Of a stretch of DNA of 64,000 nt, positions 1 through 9,584 are shown piece by piece. Position 1 is the first letter of the stretch. The number at the start of each line of letters is the position of its first letter. The translations under genes and the position numbers were made by a program. This DNA comes from Anaerostipes amylophilus (GTDB taxonomy: Bacteria > Bacillota > Clostridia > Lachnospirales > Lachnospiraceae): contig NZ_JAOQJG010000004.1 in the NCBI RefSeq assembly GCF_025567365.1, positions 62,001 through 126,000 of the forward strand, given 5' to 3'. Under the pieces are notes generated by a model. That model was not told the DNA's origin and ran no database searches. It saw nothing but the letters and a program-made list of their open reading frames with translations.

Positions 1-1
1 A

Positions 2-2545
2 TTAAAGAGATTCGAAGTGGAGACAGAAGAGATCCGTAAGGAATATGAAGCTGTTATGGATCAAAAGATTCAAAAAGAAAGCGAAGTTGCACTGTATCAG
101 AAACAGATTCAGGATTTTGAGAAAGAACACGAAGAGATTGAGATCAGAGTGAATGCTGTAAGAGAAGGCCGTATGAGGGTTGCTGGAGCTATCGAACGAT
201 CACAGACTGTAAAAGAACAGTTAAATGTGCAGATTATTGGTCTTGAGCAGCAGATGGAAGAATTAGAACAACAGATAAAAGAACAGCAGAACGAAAAAAC
301 TCTTTTTAACAATAAGATCAAAGCAATCAAAGGAAAGAAAGAGCAGTTAGAGATTGAACGTCATAATGCCAAAAGAATCGAAGAAACATTATCAGTAGAA
401 CGTCGGCAGATTCAGACAGAGATTGATAAAAAAAGAGAAAAATACCATAGAATCCGTTCAAACTATGAAACGGTGCGGAATATGGCAGAACGTTATGATG
501 GATATGGATTTGGAATCAAAAAGATCATGGAACAGCAAGCTGTGGAGTCAGGGATCATTGGAGTGGTTGCAGATATCATTAAGGTAGAAGCAAAGTATGA
601 GACAGCAATCGAAACAGCTCTTGGAGGAAGTATCCAGAACATTGTAACGGATACACAGAAAACAGCGAAGAAAATGATTGAATATCTTAAAAAGAATCGT
701 TATGGAAGAGTGACATTCCTGCCGTTAGATGCAATAAAAGGAAAATCATTTGCAAGAGAAGAAATTCTTTCAGAACCGGGAGTGGTCGGATCGGCTAATA
801 TGCTTGTGCAATACGATGAAACATATAAGGAACTGTTCTCATCGCTTCTTGGGAAGATTCTTGTTGTAGAAGATATGGATGCAGGAATCAGGATTGCTGA
901 TAAATATCATCATAATGTAAGAATTGTAACACTTGAGGGAGACTCTTTGAATCGTGGAGGTTCCATGTCAGGTGGTGCATTTAAGAATAAGAGTAATCTA
1001 CTTGGAAGATCCAGAGAAGTTGAAGAACTAAAGGGACGACTTGATAAATGGACTCAGACAATAGCAAAAGATGAAAAAAAATATGATGAAAATGAAAAAA
1101 AACTCAAAGAATATCAGCAAAATATGGTAAACTTAGAGCAAGACATTCAAGCGATATCTCTGGAATTGAATACACAACAGATGTCACGCACAGCAATCGA
1201 AAACAGACAGGAAGAACTGACAAAGAGAAAAGAACAGCTAGTGCTGCAAAAAGATAGACTGAAACGAGAGTTATATACAGCAACAGAAGATGCAGACAGA
1301 CTGCAGGATGAGCAGATGGATCTTGAAAGTGCGAATGAACAGGACGAAGAACGAAATAAAGTAATTGATGAGAAATTAGAATATCTTCGAAAATGTGCAG
1401 AAAAGCATGCAATGGAAGTATCAAAAGTTCATATGCGTTTAAGTCAGGAATCGCAGAAACTAGAGTTTCAGGAAGATAATCAGGAGCGTATAAGATCCGA
1501 GATTGAACGTCTTAGTGAAGAATTTAATGAGAATCAAAAAGATGTAGGAGATGTCAATGAGAATGTAAAGACATTACAACAGCAGATTGAAGAACTTAAA
1601 GATTCTTTAAACTTGATGGAACAAAAGATCATAACAGATCAAAAGAGACATCAAAAGATTCAGGAAGAAGTAAAAACAAAAGAAATACTTTACAAAGATA
1701 TCTTGAAAGAACGCGAAGAGATGATAGAACGTGTCAGTGGATATGATAAAGAAATCTATCGTCTGGAAAGTCAGAAAGATGGTAAAAAGCAAAAGAAAAA
1801 AGAATTGCTTGATTATATGTGGGAAAACTACGAGGTTACTTACCATCAGGCGAAGCAAAGATTGGAGCTGAATGAGACAGAAAGTCTTTTAAGGATCAAA
1901 GAAACAATCAACCGATTAAAGAAACAGATCAAAGATCTTGGACCAGTTAATATCAATGCGATCGAAGATTATAAAGAAGTTTCTGAGCGTTATGAATTTA
2001 TGCAGAAACAGCATGAAGATATCGTAACAGCAGAGGCACATTTAGCAGGGTTGATGGAAGAGCTTGAAGAAGCTATGAGACGTCAGTTTAATGAAAAATT
2101 CAAAGACATCCAGAGAGTATTTCAGGAGGTTTTTGTGGAATTGTTCGGTGGAGGAGAAGCAAGACTGGAACTTACCGATGATGATGTGTTAGAATCAGGA
2201 ATAAGGATCATTGCACAGCCACCTGGAAAGAAACTTCAGAATATGATGCAGCTTTCCGGTGGAGAAAAAGCATTAACAGCAATCTCATTGTTATTTGCAA
2301 TTCAGAACTTAAAACCATCGCCATTCTGCCTGTTAGATGAGATAGAAGCGGCATTAGATGATTCGAATGTTACAAGATTTGCAAAATATCTGCATAAACT
2401 TACAAAGGATACCCAGTTTATCGTGATCACACATCGGAGAGGAACGATGATGGCAGCAGATGTCTTATATGGTATCACGATGCAGGAGAAGGGAATATCC
2501 ACACAGGTTTCTGTTAATTTGATCGAGAATGATTTAGATGAATAA
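2..2545 (+). CDS. smc: Chromosome segregation ATPase SMC (3' part, start lies before the window)
   Basis: The reading frame is open from base 2, so the gene begins upstream; about 848 of the roughly 1190 residues usual for bacterial SMC are present. Seen: the end of the first coiled coil, a hinge around window residues 155-330 (motif YDGYGFGIKKIM), the returning coiled coil, and the C-terminal ATPase half with signature LSGGEKALT and Walker B CLLDEIEAALD, followed by the H-loop region VITHRRGTM. SMC dimers with ScpAB organise and segregate chromosomes. The stop lies 13 bases before ftsY, the usual Firmicute smc-ftsY pairing. The N-terminal Walker A is outside the window. Confidence 0.97.
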   Translation, partial: LKRFEVETEEIRKEYEAVMDQKIQKESEVALYQKQIQDFEKEHEEIEIRVNAVREGRMRVAGAIERSQTVKEQLNVQIIGLEQQMEELEQQIKEQQNEKTLFNNKIKAIKGKKEQLEIERHNAKRIEETLSVERRQIQTEIDKKREKYHRIRSNYETVRNMAERYDGYGFGIKKIMEQQAVESGIIGVVADIIKVEAKYETAIETALGGSIQNIVTDTQKTAKKMIEYLKKNRYGRVTFLPLDAIKGKSFAREEILSEPGVVGSANMLVQYDETYKELFSSLLGKILVVEDMDAGIRIADKYHHNVRIVTLEGDSLNRGGSMSGGAFKNKSNLLGRSREVEELKGRLDKWTQTIAKDEKKYDENEKKLKEYQQNMVNLEQDIQAISLELNTQQMSRTAIENRQEELTKRKEQLVLQKDRLKRELYTATEDADRLQDEQMDLESANEQDEERNKVIDEKLEYLRKCAEKHAMEVSKVHMRLSQESQKLEFQEDNQERIRSEIERLSEEFNENQKDVGDVNENVKTLQQQIEELKDSLNLMEQKIITDQKRHQKIQEEVKTKEILYKDILKEREEMIERVSGYDKEIYRLESQKDGKKQKKKELLDYMWENYEVTYHQAKQRLELNETESLLRIKETINRLKKQIKDLGPVNINAIEDYKEVSERYEFMQKQHEDIVTAEAHLAGLMEELEEAMRRQFNEKFKDIQRVFQEVFVELFGGGEARLELTDDDVLESGIRIIAQPPGKKLQNMMQLSGGEKALTAISLLFAIQNLKPSPFCLLDEIEAALDDSNVTRFAKYLHKLTKDTQFIVITHRRGTMMAADVLYGITMQEKGISTQVSVNLIENDLDE

Positions 2546-2558
2546 AAGGAGAACAGCT

Positions 2559-3494
2559 ATGTCAGAAAAGAAAGGTTTTTTTAAACGACTTGCCCAAGGG
2601 TTATCAAAAACAAGAGACAATATCGCCTCAAGTTTTGATTCTATTTTCAGTGGATTTTCTGGAATCGATGAAGATTTTTACGAAGAACTGGAAGAAATTT
2701 TGATCATGAGTGATATGGGAATTGATACAACCATGAATATCATTGAAGATTTGAAGAAAAAAGTAAAAGAAAATAAGATCAAAGAGCCGGAAGAATGCAG
2801 ACAGCTTTTGATCGACTCCATCAAAGACCAAATGCGTCTTGATGATACTGCTTATGATTTTGCTGATAAAAAAAGCGTGGTACTTGTAATTGGAGTAAAT
2901 GGTGTAGGTAAAACAACATCTGTTGGAAAACTTGCAGCATCTTTAAAAGGACAGGGAAAGAAAGTATTGCTTGCAGCAGCTGATACATTCCGTGCAGGAG
3001 CGATCGAGCAGTTAAAAGAGTGGTCAAATCGTGCTGGTGTTGATATTATCAGTCAGGCAGAAGGTGCAGATCCGGCAGCAGTTGTATACGATGCAGTAGC
3101 AGCTGCGAAAGCAAGAGATGTTGATGTATTATTATGTGATACAGCTGGACGTCTTCATAACAAAAAGAACCTGATGAATGAGTTAAGTAAGATCAATCGC
3201 ATCATTCAGAAAGAATACAGTGAAGCTTACCTAGAGACACTTATCGTATTGGATGGAACAACAGGACAAAATGCCATGGCACAGGCAAAACAGTTCAAAG
3301 AAGCAACAGATATTTCCGGTATTATTTTAACGAAATTAGATGGGACAGCAAAAGGTGGTATTGCAATCGCAATCCAGTCTGAATTAGGAATACCGGTAAA
3401 ATATATTGGTATTGGGGAACAGGTAGATGATCTTCAGAGGTTTGATCCAGATATGTTCGTTAATGCACTATTTGAAAAAGGAGAAGAAAATTAA
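2559..3494 (+). CDS. ftsY: Signal recognition particle receptor FtsY
   Basis: A 311-residue SRP GTPase that docks SRP-ribosome complexes at the membrane for co-translational insertion. Seen: N-terminal four-helix (N) domain, G1 loop GVNGVGKTTS near residue 115, DTFRAGAIEQL, G3 DTAGRL, and G4 TKLDGTAKGG. The acidic A domain of the E. coli protein is absent, as in most Gram-positives. An in-frame ATG seven codons upstream (2538) lies inside smc. The start at 2559 is preferred because AAAGGAG sits just before it. The ilvA start follows almost directly. Confidence 0.96.
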   Translation: MSEKKGFFKRLAQGLSKTRDNIASSFDSIFSGFSGIDEDFYEELEEILIMSDMGIDTTMNIIEDLKKKVKENKIKEPEECRQLLIDSIKDQMRLDDTAYDFADKKSVVLVIGVNGVGKTTSVGKLAASLKGQGKKVLLAAADTFRAGAIEQLKEWSNRAGVDIISQAEGADPAAVVYDAVAAAKARDVDVLLCDTAGRLHNKKNLMNELSKINRIIQKEYSEAYLETLIVLDGTTGQNAMAQAKQFKEATDISGIILTKLDGTAKGGIAIAIQSELGIPVKYIGIGEQVDDLQRFDPDMFVNALFEKGEEN

Positions 3495-3495
3495 A

Positions 3496-4713
3496 ATGTT
3501 AGAACTAAAAGATTTTGAAGCAGCATATAATAAAGTGCAGGAGGTTGTCCTTCCTACAAAGCTGATCAAAAGTGAATATTTTTCAAACCAGACAGGAAAT
3601 GATGTTTATTTAAAACCAGAAAACATGCAGCTTACAGGAGCTTACAAGATCCGTGGTGCATATTACAAGATTAGTACATTATCTGAAGAAGAAAAAGCAA
3701 AAGGACTGATCACAGCATCTGCTGGAAACCATGCACAGGGGGTTGCATTAGCAGCAGCGAGACAGGGCGTAAAAGCAACAATCGTTATGCCAACAACAAC
3801 TCCATTGTTAAAAGTAAACAGAACAAAAGATCTTGGAGCAGAAGTAATCCTTCATGGAGATGTATATGATGAAGCATGTGCACATGCATTAGATCTTGCA
3901 GCAGAACATGGATATACATTTGTTCATCCATTTGATGATCCAACGGTTGCAACAGGACAGGGAACGATCGCTATGGATATCTTCAAAGAACTTCCAACAG
4001 TAGATTACATTCTTGTACCAATCGGTGGAGGTGGACTTGCAACAGGTGTATCAACACTTGCCAAGTTATTAAATCCAAAGATCAAAGTCATTGGAGTCGA
4101 ACCAGCAGGAGCAGCTTGTATGAAAGCTTCTTTAGAAGCAGGAAAAGTTGTATCATGTGATCATGTCAGTACAATTGCTGATGGTACAGCAGTACAGACA
4201 CCTGGAAAGATTATTTTCCCATATGTTCAGGAGAATCTTGATGACATTATCACAGTAGAAGATGAAGAATTGATCCCATGTTTCTTAGATCTGCTAGAAA
4301 ATCATAAAATGTTAGCAGAAAACTCTGGATTATTAACGATTGCAGCATTAAAACATCTGGACGTAAAGAATAAGAAAGTTGTATCTATCATCAGTGGTGG
4401 AAATATGGATGTGATCACAATTGCATCTTTAGTACAGCATGGACTGATCATGAGAGATCGAATCTTTACAGTATCTGTATTCCTTCCAGATAAACCAGGA
4501 GAACTAACAAGAGTATCTCAGGTGATCGCTGAAACACAGGGAAATATCGTTAAGCTTGAACATAACCAGTTCGTAAGTATCAACAGAAACAGTGCGGTAG
4601 AACTTACGATCACAATGGAAGCATTCGGTAGTGAACACAAAAATAAGATCATCAAAGCATTGAAAAAAGCTGGATATGATCCTAAAATCAGAAATTCAAA
4701 ATCTGTATATTAA
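3496..4713 (+). CDS. ilvA: Threonine ammonia-lyase (PLP) with C-terminal ACT domain
   Basis: 405 residues converting threonine to 2-oxobutanoate and ammonia, the first step toward isoleucine or a catabolic route. Seen: the PLP lysine in GAYKIRGAY, the SAGNHAQGVA substrate loop, the glycine loop GGGGLATG, and a final ~85 residues beginning FTVSVFLPDKPGELTRV that look like one ACT domain. This is the short form (about 400 residues) rather than the two-ACT biosynthetic form of about 510, so a catabolic tdcB-like role is possible. The start at 3496 follows AAGGAG at 3478-3483; a longer frame from 3427 overlaps ftsY and is not favoured. Confidence 0.93.
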   Translation: MLELKDFEAAYNKVQEVVLPTKLIKSEYFSNQTGNDVYLKPENMQLTGAYKIRGAYYKISTLSEEEKAKGLITASAGNHAQGVALAAARQGVKATIVMPTTTPLLKVNRTKDLGAEVILHGDVYDEACAHALDLAAEHGYTFVHPFDDPTVATGQGTIAMDIFKELPTVDYILVPIGGGGLATGVSTLAKLLNPKIKVIGVEPAGAACMKASLEAGKVVSCDHVSTIADGTAVQTPGKIIFPYVQENLDDIITVEDEELIPCFLDLLENHKMLAENSGLLTIAALKHLDVKNKKVVSIISGGNMDVITIASLVQHGLIMRDRIFTVSVFLPDKPGELTRVSQVIAETQGNIVKLEHNQFVSINRNSAVELTITMEAFGSEHKNKIIKALKKAGYDPKIRNSKSVY

Positions 4714-4772
4714 TTGGTTGGATGAATTTCACAATATGACAATAATTTAAGTATTAAATATTGTACAATTTG

Positions 4773-4801
4773 TTGAAATATACTTTGATTTTTGGTATAA
4801 T
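4773..4801 (+). promoter_or_regulatory. Sigma-A type promoter before the glycogen leader
   Basis: TTGAAA at 4773-4778, a 17-base spacer, and TATAAT at 4796-4801 preceded by TGG (extended -10). Transcription would begin near 4808, leaving an untranslated leader of about 250 bases before glgB. Confidence 0.8.
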
Positions 4802-4807
4802 AAAGTT

Positions 4808-5030
4808 AGTGAAACAAACACTTTTTGAACAGCGGATAAATGACCAGAAAGTGGACAAGAAACGAAAGATATTTACAGTACATTGTTCTTTGAATATGAA
4901 ATATCTTGTAAGATGACAGCGTGTCACATTCTTTGCTATACATATAGAAATTAAAGATATGACTAATAAGCGTAAATAAGCCATTTACAAGAAGATTGTT
5001 CATGACTGTTTACGCTTTTTTATTTGTTTT
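4808..5030 (+). ncRNA. Structured leader or small RNA ending in a terminator-like hairpin, before glgB
   Basis: No protein gene is supported between ilvA and glgB. The transcript can form a hairpin of AAGATATTT (4866-4874) with AAATATCTT (4899-4907), extended inside by CAT/ATG and TTC/GAA pairs. A second hairpin is TGACA-GCG-TGTCA (4914-4926). A 9-pair stem of AAGCGTAAA (4968-4976) with TTTACGCTT (5009-5017) runs into a T tract (5016-5021). The left arm of that stem can instead pair locally, GTAAAT (4972-4977) with ATTTAC (4983-4988). This could be an attenuator for the glg operon or an independent small RNA. I recognise no known riboswitch class. Confidence 0.5.
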
Positions 5031-5055
5031 GGAAATTTTAAGGAGGAGTTATACT

Positions 5056-7236
5056 ATGAGTGAAACTATCAATCGTGAGGATTTGTATTTGTTTCAGACT
5101 GGGAAGGCCAGACAAGCATATTTAACGTTTGGCTGTCATTACCAGAAGAAGACAAAGACTCACAGATTTACTGTTTGGGCTCCAAATGCAAAATCAGTAA
5201 GTGTCGTAGGAGATTTCAACTTTTGGAATCCACTCGCCCACCCAATGAAGGGTGACAAAGATGGAATCTATACGATAGAGATTGAAGGACTTAAGAAAGG
5301 TGATCTGTACAAGTATTATGTAGAAGGATACGATGGAATCTGTCGTTATAAGAGTGATCCATTTGCGTTCTATGCAGAGTGCAGACCTGATACAGCATCA
5401 AAAGTCTGGGATTTTGACGATTTCAAATGGTCTGACAAACGTTTTATCAATCAGAGAAAGAAACGTCAGGCAATAGATCAACCAATGTCCATTTATGAAT
5501 TGCATCTTGGAACATGGCGTATGCCACAGGAAGAAGAGAGAGAGTTTTATAATTACAGAGAGATTGCTGATATGCTGATCCCTTATCTTCAAAAGATGGG
5601 ATATACACATGTCGAATTAATGCCGATCACAGAATATCCATACGATCTTTCCTGGGGATATCAGGTAACAGGATATTATGGGGTAACATCAAGATATGGA
5701 ACACCAGAAGATTTCAATTATATGATCAATGAATTGCATAAAGCAGGAATCAGTGTGATCCTTGACTGGGTACCAGCTCATTTCCCAAGAGATGAACATG
5801 GATTGGCGATGTTTGATGGAACACATATTTATGATCATGAAGATCCTAGAAAAGGAAGCCAGCCAGACTGGGGAACATTATTATTTAATTATGGGAAGCC
5901 AGAAGTACAAAGTTTCCTGATCTCAAGTGCAATGTTCTTCGCAGATATTTATCATGTTGATGGAATCCGTATTGATGCTGTATCAGCAATGCTTTATCTT
6001 GATTTTGGAAAACAGGAAGGTGAATATGTGCCGAACGAAGATGGAACGAATATCAACTATGAAGCGGTTGATTTCCTTCGTAATCTAAATGAAGCACTTC
6101 GTACAACATATGAAGGATTCCTAACGATCGCAGAAGAATCTACAGCATATCCAAAAGTCACAAGTGATATCGATGATCCAGATGGACTTGGATTTGTTTA
6201 TAAGTGGAATATGGGATATATGCATGATTCCCTTTATTATATGGAACTTGATCCATTATATCGTAAAGATAATCATGGAGCGATCATTTTTTCTATGGAT
6301 TATGCATACAGTGAGAACTATATTCTGCCATATTCACATGATGAGGTTGTTCATGGCAAAGGTTCCATGATCAATAAGATGTATGGAGCATATGATGAGA
6401 AGTTTGCATCTTTGCGTACATTATATGGATTTACGATCGCACATCCTGGTAAGAAATTATTATTTATGGGTGGAGAATTTGCTCAGTTTGTCGAGTGGAG
6501 AGACAAGGAACAGCTTGACTGGTTCTTGATTGACCAGTATGAGATGCATGATTCTTTCCATGAATATGTAGCAAAATTAAATGAAATTTATAAAGCTCAT
6601 CCAGCGTTTTATGAATTAGATCAGGATCCAGCAGGATTTGAATGGTGTTTACAGCGTGATGCAGATCATAGTGTTGTAGCATTTATACGAAAGAGTAAGA
6701 GAGGCAGAGGAAGAAAACAGGAACAGATCCTTTGTGTCTGCAATTTTACACCGATGGAATGGGATAAGTATCTGATTCCATTGCCAAAGAAATCAAAACT
6801 TACGAAGATCTTAGACAGCAGTGAGCTTGATTTTGGTGGAGATGGTGATGTTTCAGAAACAAAAGTTTCAACAAAACGTGTGAAAGTACCATCAGAAGGA
6901 AAGGCAACATATCAGCAGTGTGCACAGATTTCCTTAAAACCACTAAGCGTTGTATATTATAAGATCGAGGAAGTGGAGAAAAAACCACGAAAGACGACTG
7001 CGAAAAAAACTGAGACAGCTAAGAAAGTAACAAAAGAAGTTGTAGAAGAGACAAAGAAGGCAGAACCTATCAAGAAAGCAGTGCAGGAGAAGAAACCTGC
7101 ACCAAAGAGTGAGACTTCAAAGAAGGAAGATACAAAAGAAACAACCAAAACTGTAACAAAAGAAAAGGAGCAGCCAAAAAAGAAAGCAAGAAAGACAAGA
7201 AGAACTAATAAGAATAAAAATCAAGGTGTAAAATAA
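5056..7236 (+). CDS. glgB: 1,4-alpha-glucan branching enzyme with lysine-rich C-terminal tail
   Basis: 726 residues; cuts alpha-1,4-glucan and re-attaches it by alpha-1,6 bonds to branch glycogen. Seen: N-terminal CBM48 (HRFTVWAPNAKSVSVVGDFN), a GH13 barrel with nucleophile in DGIRIDAVSAML, acid/base in IAEEST, and SHDEVVHGKGS, then a beta C-domain. GlgB is usually about 630-640 residues. Here the last ~88 residues (bases about 6970-7233) are almost entirely Lys, Thr, Glu, Ala and Pro and look disordered. The start at 5056 is set by AAGGAGGAG six bases before it; a longer frame from 4996 runs through the leader and is not favoured. First gene of the glg operon. Confidence 0.95.
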   Translation: MSETINREDLYLFQTGKARQAYLTFGCHYQKKTKTHRFTVWAPNAKSVSVVGDFNFWNPLAHPMKGDKDGIYTIEIEGLKKGDLYKYYVEGYDGICRYKSDPFAFYAECRPDTASKVWDFDDFKWSDKRFINQRKKRQAIDQPMSIYELHLGTWRMPQEEEREFYNYREIADMLIPYLQKMGYTHVELMPITEYPYDLSWGYQVTGYYGVTSRYGTPEDFNYMINELHKAGISVILDWVPAHFPRDEHGLAMFDGTHIYDHEDPRKGSQPDWGTLLFNYGKPEVQSFLISSAMFFADIYHVDGIRIDAVSAMLYLDFGKQEGEYVPNEDGTNINYEAVDFLRNLNEALRTTYEGFLTIAEESTAYPKVTSDIDDPDGLGFVYKWNMGYMHDSLYYMELDPLYRKDNHGAIIFSMDYAYSENYILPYSHDEVVHGKGSMINKMYGAYDEKFASLRTLYGFTIAHPGKKLLFMGGEFAQFVEWRDKEQLDWFLIDQYEMHDSFHEYVAKLNEIYKAHPAFYELDQDPAGFEWCLQRDADHSVVAFIRKSKRGRGRKQEQILCVCNFTPMEWDKYLIPLPKKSKLTKILDSSELDFGGDGDVSETKVSTKRVKVPSEGKATYQQCAQISLKPLSVVYYKIEEVEKKPRKTTAKKTETAKKVTKEVVEETKKAEPIKKAVQEKKPAPKSETSKKEDTKETTKTVTKEKEQPKKKARKTRRTNKNKNQGVK

Positions 7237-7252
7237 AGGAGGAACAAGAGTT

Positions 7253-8437
7253 ATGATTAACAAGAAAGAAATCGTTGCGATGCTGCTTGCAGGGGGACAA
7301 GGTAGCAGACTGTTCGCATTAACTCAGAAGAAAGCAAAACCAGCTGTATCATATGGTGGAAAATATAAGATCATTGACTTCCCATTATCAAACTGTGCAA
7401 ACTCAGGAATTGATACTGTCGGAGTATTAACACAGTATGAACCATTAGAGTTAAATGCATATATTGGTACTGGAGGATTCTGGGATCTGGATGATCTAAA
7501 TGGTGGAGCATATGTATTACCTCCTTATATGCGTGGGGAAACAGGTAACTGGTATCGTGGAACAGCAGATGCGATTTATCAGAACATCAACTTTATTGAT
7601 AATTATGATCCAGACCATATCATCGTATTATCTGGAGACCAGATCTGTACAATGGATTATGCAAAAATGCTTCAGTATCATAAAGAAAAAGATGCAGATT
7701 GTACAATCTCTGTTTTGAATGTTACATATGAAGAAGCAAAACGTTTTGGAATCATGAATACAGATGAAGATGAACGTATTTATGAATTCGAAGAAAAACC
7801 AGCAGAACCAAAGAGTACAAAAGCTTCTATGGGTATTTATATCTTTAAATGGAAACTGATCCGTCAGTATCTGATCGATGATGGAAATGATCCAGAATCA
7901 GAACATGACTTTGGTAAGAATATCATTCCAAGAATGTTGGAAGATGGAAGAAAGATGTATGCTTACTCATTTGATGGATACTGGAGAGATGTAGGAACGA
8001 TCGACAGCTTATGGGAAGCTAATATGGAACTTCTAGATGAAAATCCTCAGATTGACTTAAATGATGATAAGATGAGAATCTACACAAGAAACTTCTCATT
8101 ACCACCTCATTTTGTAGCACCAGGTGCATCTGTTAAGAATTCTATTCTTGCCGATGGATGTATCATTGAAGGAGAAGTAGAAAACTGTGTCATCCATTCT
8201 GGTGTTAAGATTGGAAAAGGCAGTGTTGTTAAAAACAGTGTGATCATGAAAGATACTGTGGTAAGAACAGGTTGCCAGATTGACAAAGCACTGATCGATG
8301 AAGAAGTTGTTATCGAACAGGGTTGCAAGGTTGGAGAAGGAAATAATGTAACTGTAATCGGATATCATTGTGTAGCATTAGAAAATGCAACTGTTGAAGA
8401 CGGAGCAATGATCTACCCAGATACCATCTTACACTAG
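7253..8437 (+). CDS. glgC: Glucose-1-phosphate adenylyltransferase, catalytic subunit
   Basis: 394 residues; makes ADP-glucose from glucose-1-phosphate and ATP, the committed step of glycogen synthesis. Seen: the nucleotide-binding start MLLAGGQGSRL, PAVSYGGKYKIIDFPLSNC, the sugar-binding EEKPAEPKS region, WRDVGTIDSLWEAN, and a C-terminal left-handed beta-helix of hexapeptide repeats (ILADGCIIEGEVENCVIHSG). SD AAGGAGG precedes ATG. It lies 16 bases after glgB and is followed by its paralogue glgD, the usual Firmicute GlgC/GlgD pair. Confidence 0.96.
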   Translation: MINKKEIVAMLLAGGQGSRLFALTQKKAKPAVSYGGKYKIIDFPLSNCANSGIDTVGVLTQYEPLELNAYIGTGGFWDLDDLNGGAYVLPPYMRGETGNWYRGTADAIYQNINFIDNYDPDHIIVLSGDQICTMDYAKMLQYHKEKDADCTISVLNVTYEEAKRFGIMNTDEDERIYEFEEKPAEPKSTKASMGIYIFKWKLIRQYLIDDGNDPESEHDFGKNIIPRMLEDGRKMYAYSFDGYWRDVGTIDSLWEANMELLDENPQIDLNDDKMRIYTRNFSLPPHFVAPGASVKNSILADGCIIEGEVENCVIHSGVKIGKGSVVKNSVIMKDTVVRTGCQIDKALIDEEVVIEQGCKVGEGNNVTVIGYHCVALENATVEDGAMIYPDTILH

Positions 8438-8450
8438 GAGGATTGAAGAT

Positions 8451-9584
8451 ATGGATAAACAGATGTTAGGTATTATCAATGCAGGAGAAGAAAATAGAAA
8501 GTTAAAAGACCTTGTACGATCCAGAAGTTTATCAGCACTTCCTGTTGGTGGACGTTATCGTACAGTAGACTTTATGTTAAGTAACATGGTAAATGCAGGA
8601 ATTAAAAATGTTGGATTATTAACAAGAAGAAACTATGATTCCTTATTAAGCCATGTAAGCTCAGGTAAAGACTGGGGATTAAATAAAAAACGTGGTGGAT
8701 TATATATTTTCCCACCATATATCAATGATGCATCTCCATCTGGAGAATACGCAAGTGTTATGGACGGACTTCGTGGAACACTTGGATTCTTAAAGAAAGC
8801 AAAAGAAAAATATGTATTATTAGGACGTTCTTATGTGATCTTTAATGCAGATTTTCAGGATATGTTAGATAAACATATCAAATCTGGAGCAGATATCTCA
8901 CTGATGTATTTTGATAACAGCGATGATGCAACAAACTGCGATTATGAAGGAGTTTATTTAAAGACAGATGAAGATGACAAAGTTCTTGATATGTGCTATT
9001 CAGAAGGAAAACATCGCTCTAATAAGAAGAGTATGGATACTTATATTATGAAAACAACACTGTTGATCGATTTTATCGAAACAGCGATCGCACATAATAA
9101 GAAACACTTCTTCTTTGATGTTATTGTTCCAAACTTTGACCGACTGGCTATTCAGGGATATGAATATAAAGGATATGTTGGATGTATCACATCTTTGGAA
9201 GCATACTATAATGTTAATATGGATATGTTAAAACCAGAAGTTTACAATGAGTTATTCCTTGCAAGAAGAAGAATTTATACAAAATCTGCCGATGGAGCAC
9301 CAGCAAAATATGGATCAAATGCGAAAGTCAGCAATAGTTTGATCTGTAGTGGATGTGAAGTAGATGGTACAGTTGAGAATTCCATCATCTTCCGTGGATC
9401 ACAGATTGCAGAAGGTGCAGTGATCAAGAATTCTGTAGTTATGGCAGAAGGATTTATCGCACCAGAAGCAGAAATCAATAATACAATCTTAGACCGACAT
9501 GTAAAAGTTTATTCAAAGGCACACTTATCAGGATCTTCAAACCATCCAGTATTCATTCCGAAAGGAGCAAGTGTTAATGAGTAA
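8451..9584 (+). CDS. glgD: Glucose-1-phosphate adenylyltransferase, GlgD regulatory-type subunit
   Basis: 377 residues, a paralogue of GlgC. The nucleotide-binding loop is degenerate: the start reads MLGIINAGEENRKLKDLV where GlgC has the GGxGxRL motif. VGGRYRTVDFMLSNMVNAG and the C-terminal hexapeptide beta-helix are kept. In Bacillus-type systems GlgD has little activity alone and modulates GlgC in a mixed tetramer; that role is inferred from the family. Its stop overlaps the glgA start by 8 bases, suggesting translational coupling. Confidence 0.94.
   Translation: MDKQMLGIINAGEENRKLKDLVRSRSLSALPVGGRYRTVDFMLSNMVNAGIKNVGLLTRRNYDSLLSHVSSGKDWGLNKKRGGLYIFPPYINDASPSGEYASVMDGLRGTLGFLKKAKEKYVLLGRSYVIFNADFQDMLDKHIKSGADISLMYFDNSDDATNCDYEGVYLKTDEDDKVLDMCYSEGKHRSNKKSMDTYIMKTTLLIDFIETAIAHNKKHFFFDVIVPNFDRLAIQGYEYKGYVGCITSLEAYYNVNMDMLKPEVYNELFLARRRIYTKSADGAPAKYGSNAKVSNSLICSGCEVDGTVENSIIFRGSQIAEGAVIKNSVVMAEGFIAPEAEINNTILDRHVKVYSKAHLSGSSNHPVFIPKGASVNE

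Noticed and set aside
4714..4772. ACAATAT/ATATTGT dyad as ilvA terminator
   Set aside because: Short AT-only stem with a 24-base loop and no T tract.
4808..5020. 6S RNA between ilvA and glgB
   Set aside because: Size and terminator fit, but I could not fold the 5' and 3' ends together or see the conserved bubble, so it is left as an unassigned structured RNA.
4996..5055. Upstream extension of glgB
   Set aside because: It would translate through the hairpin and T tract; AAGGAGGAG clearly marks 5056.
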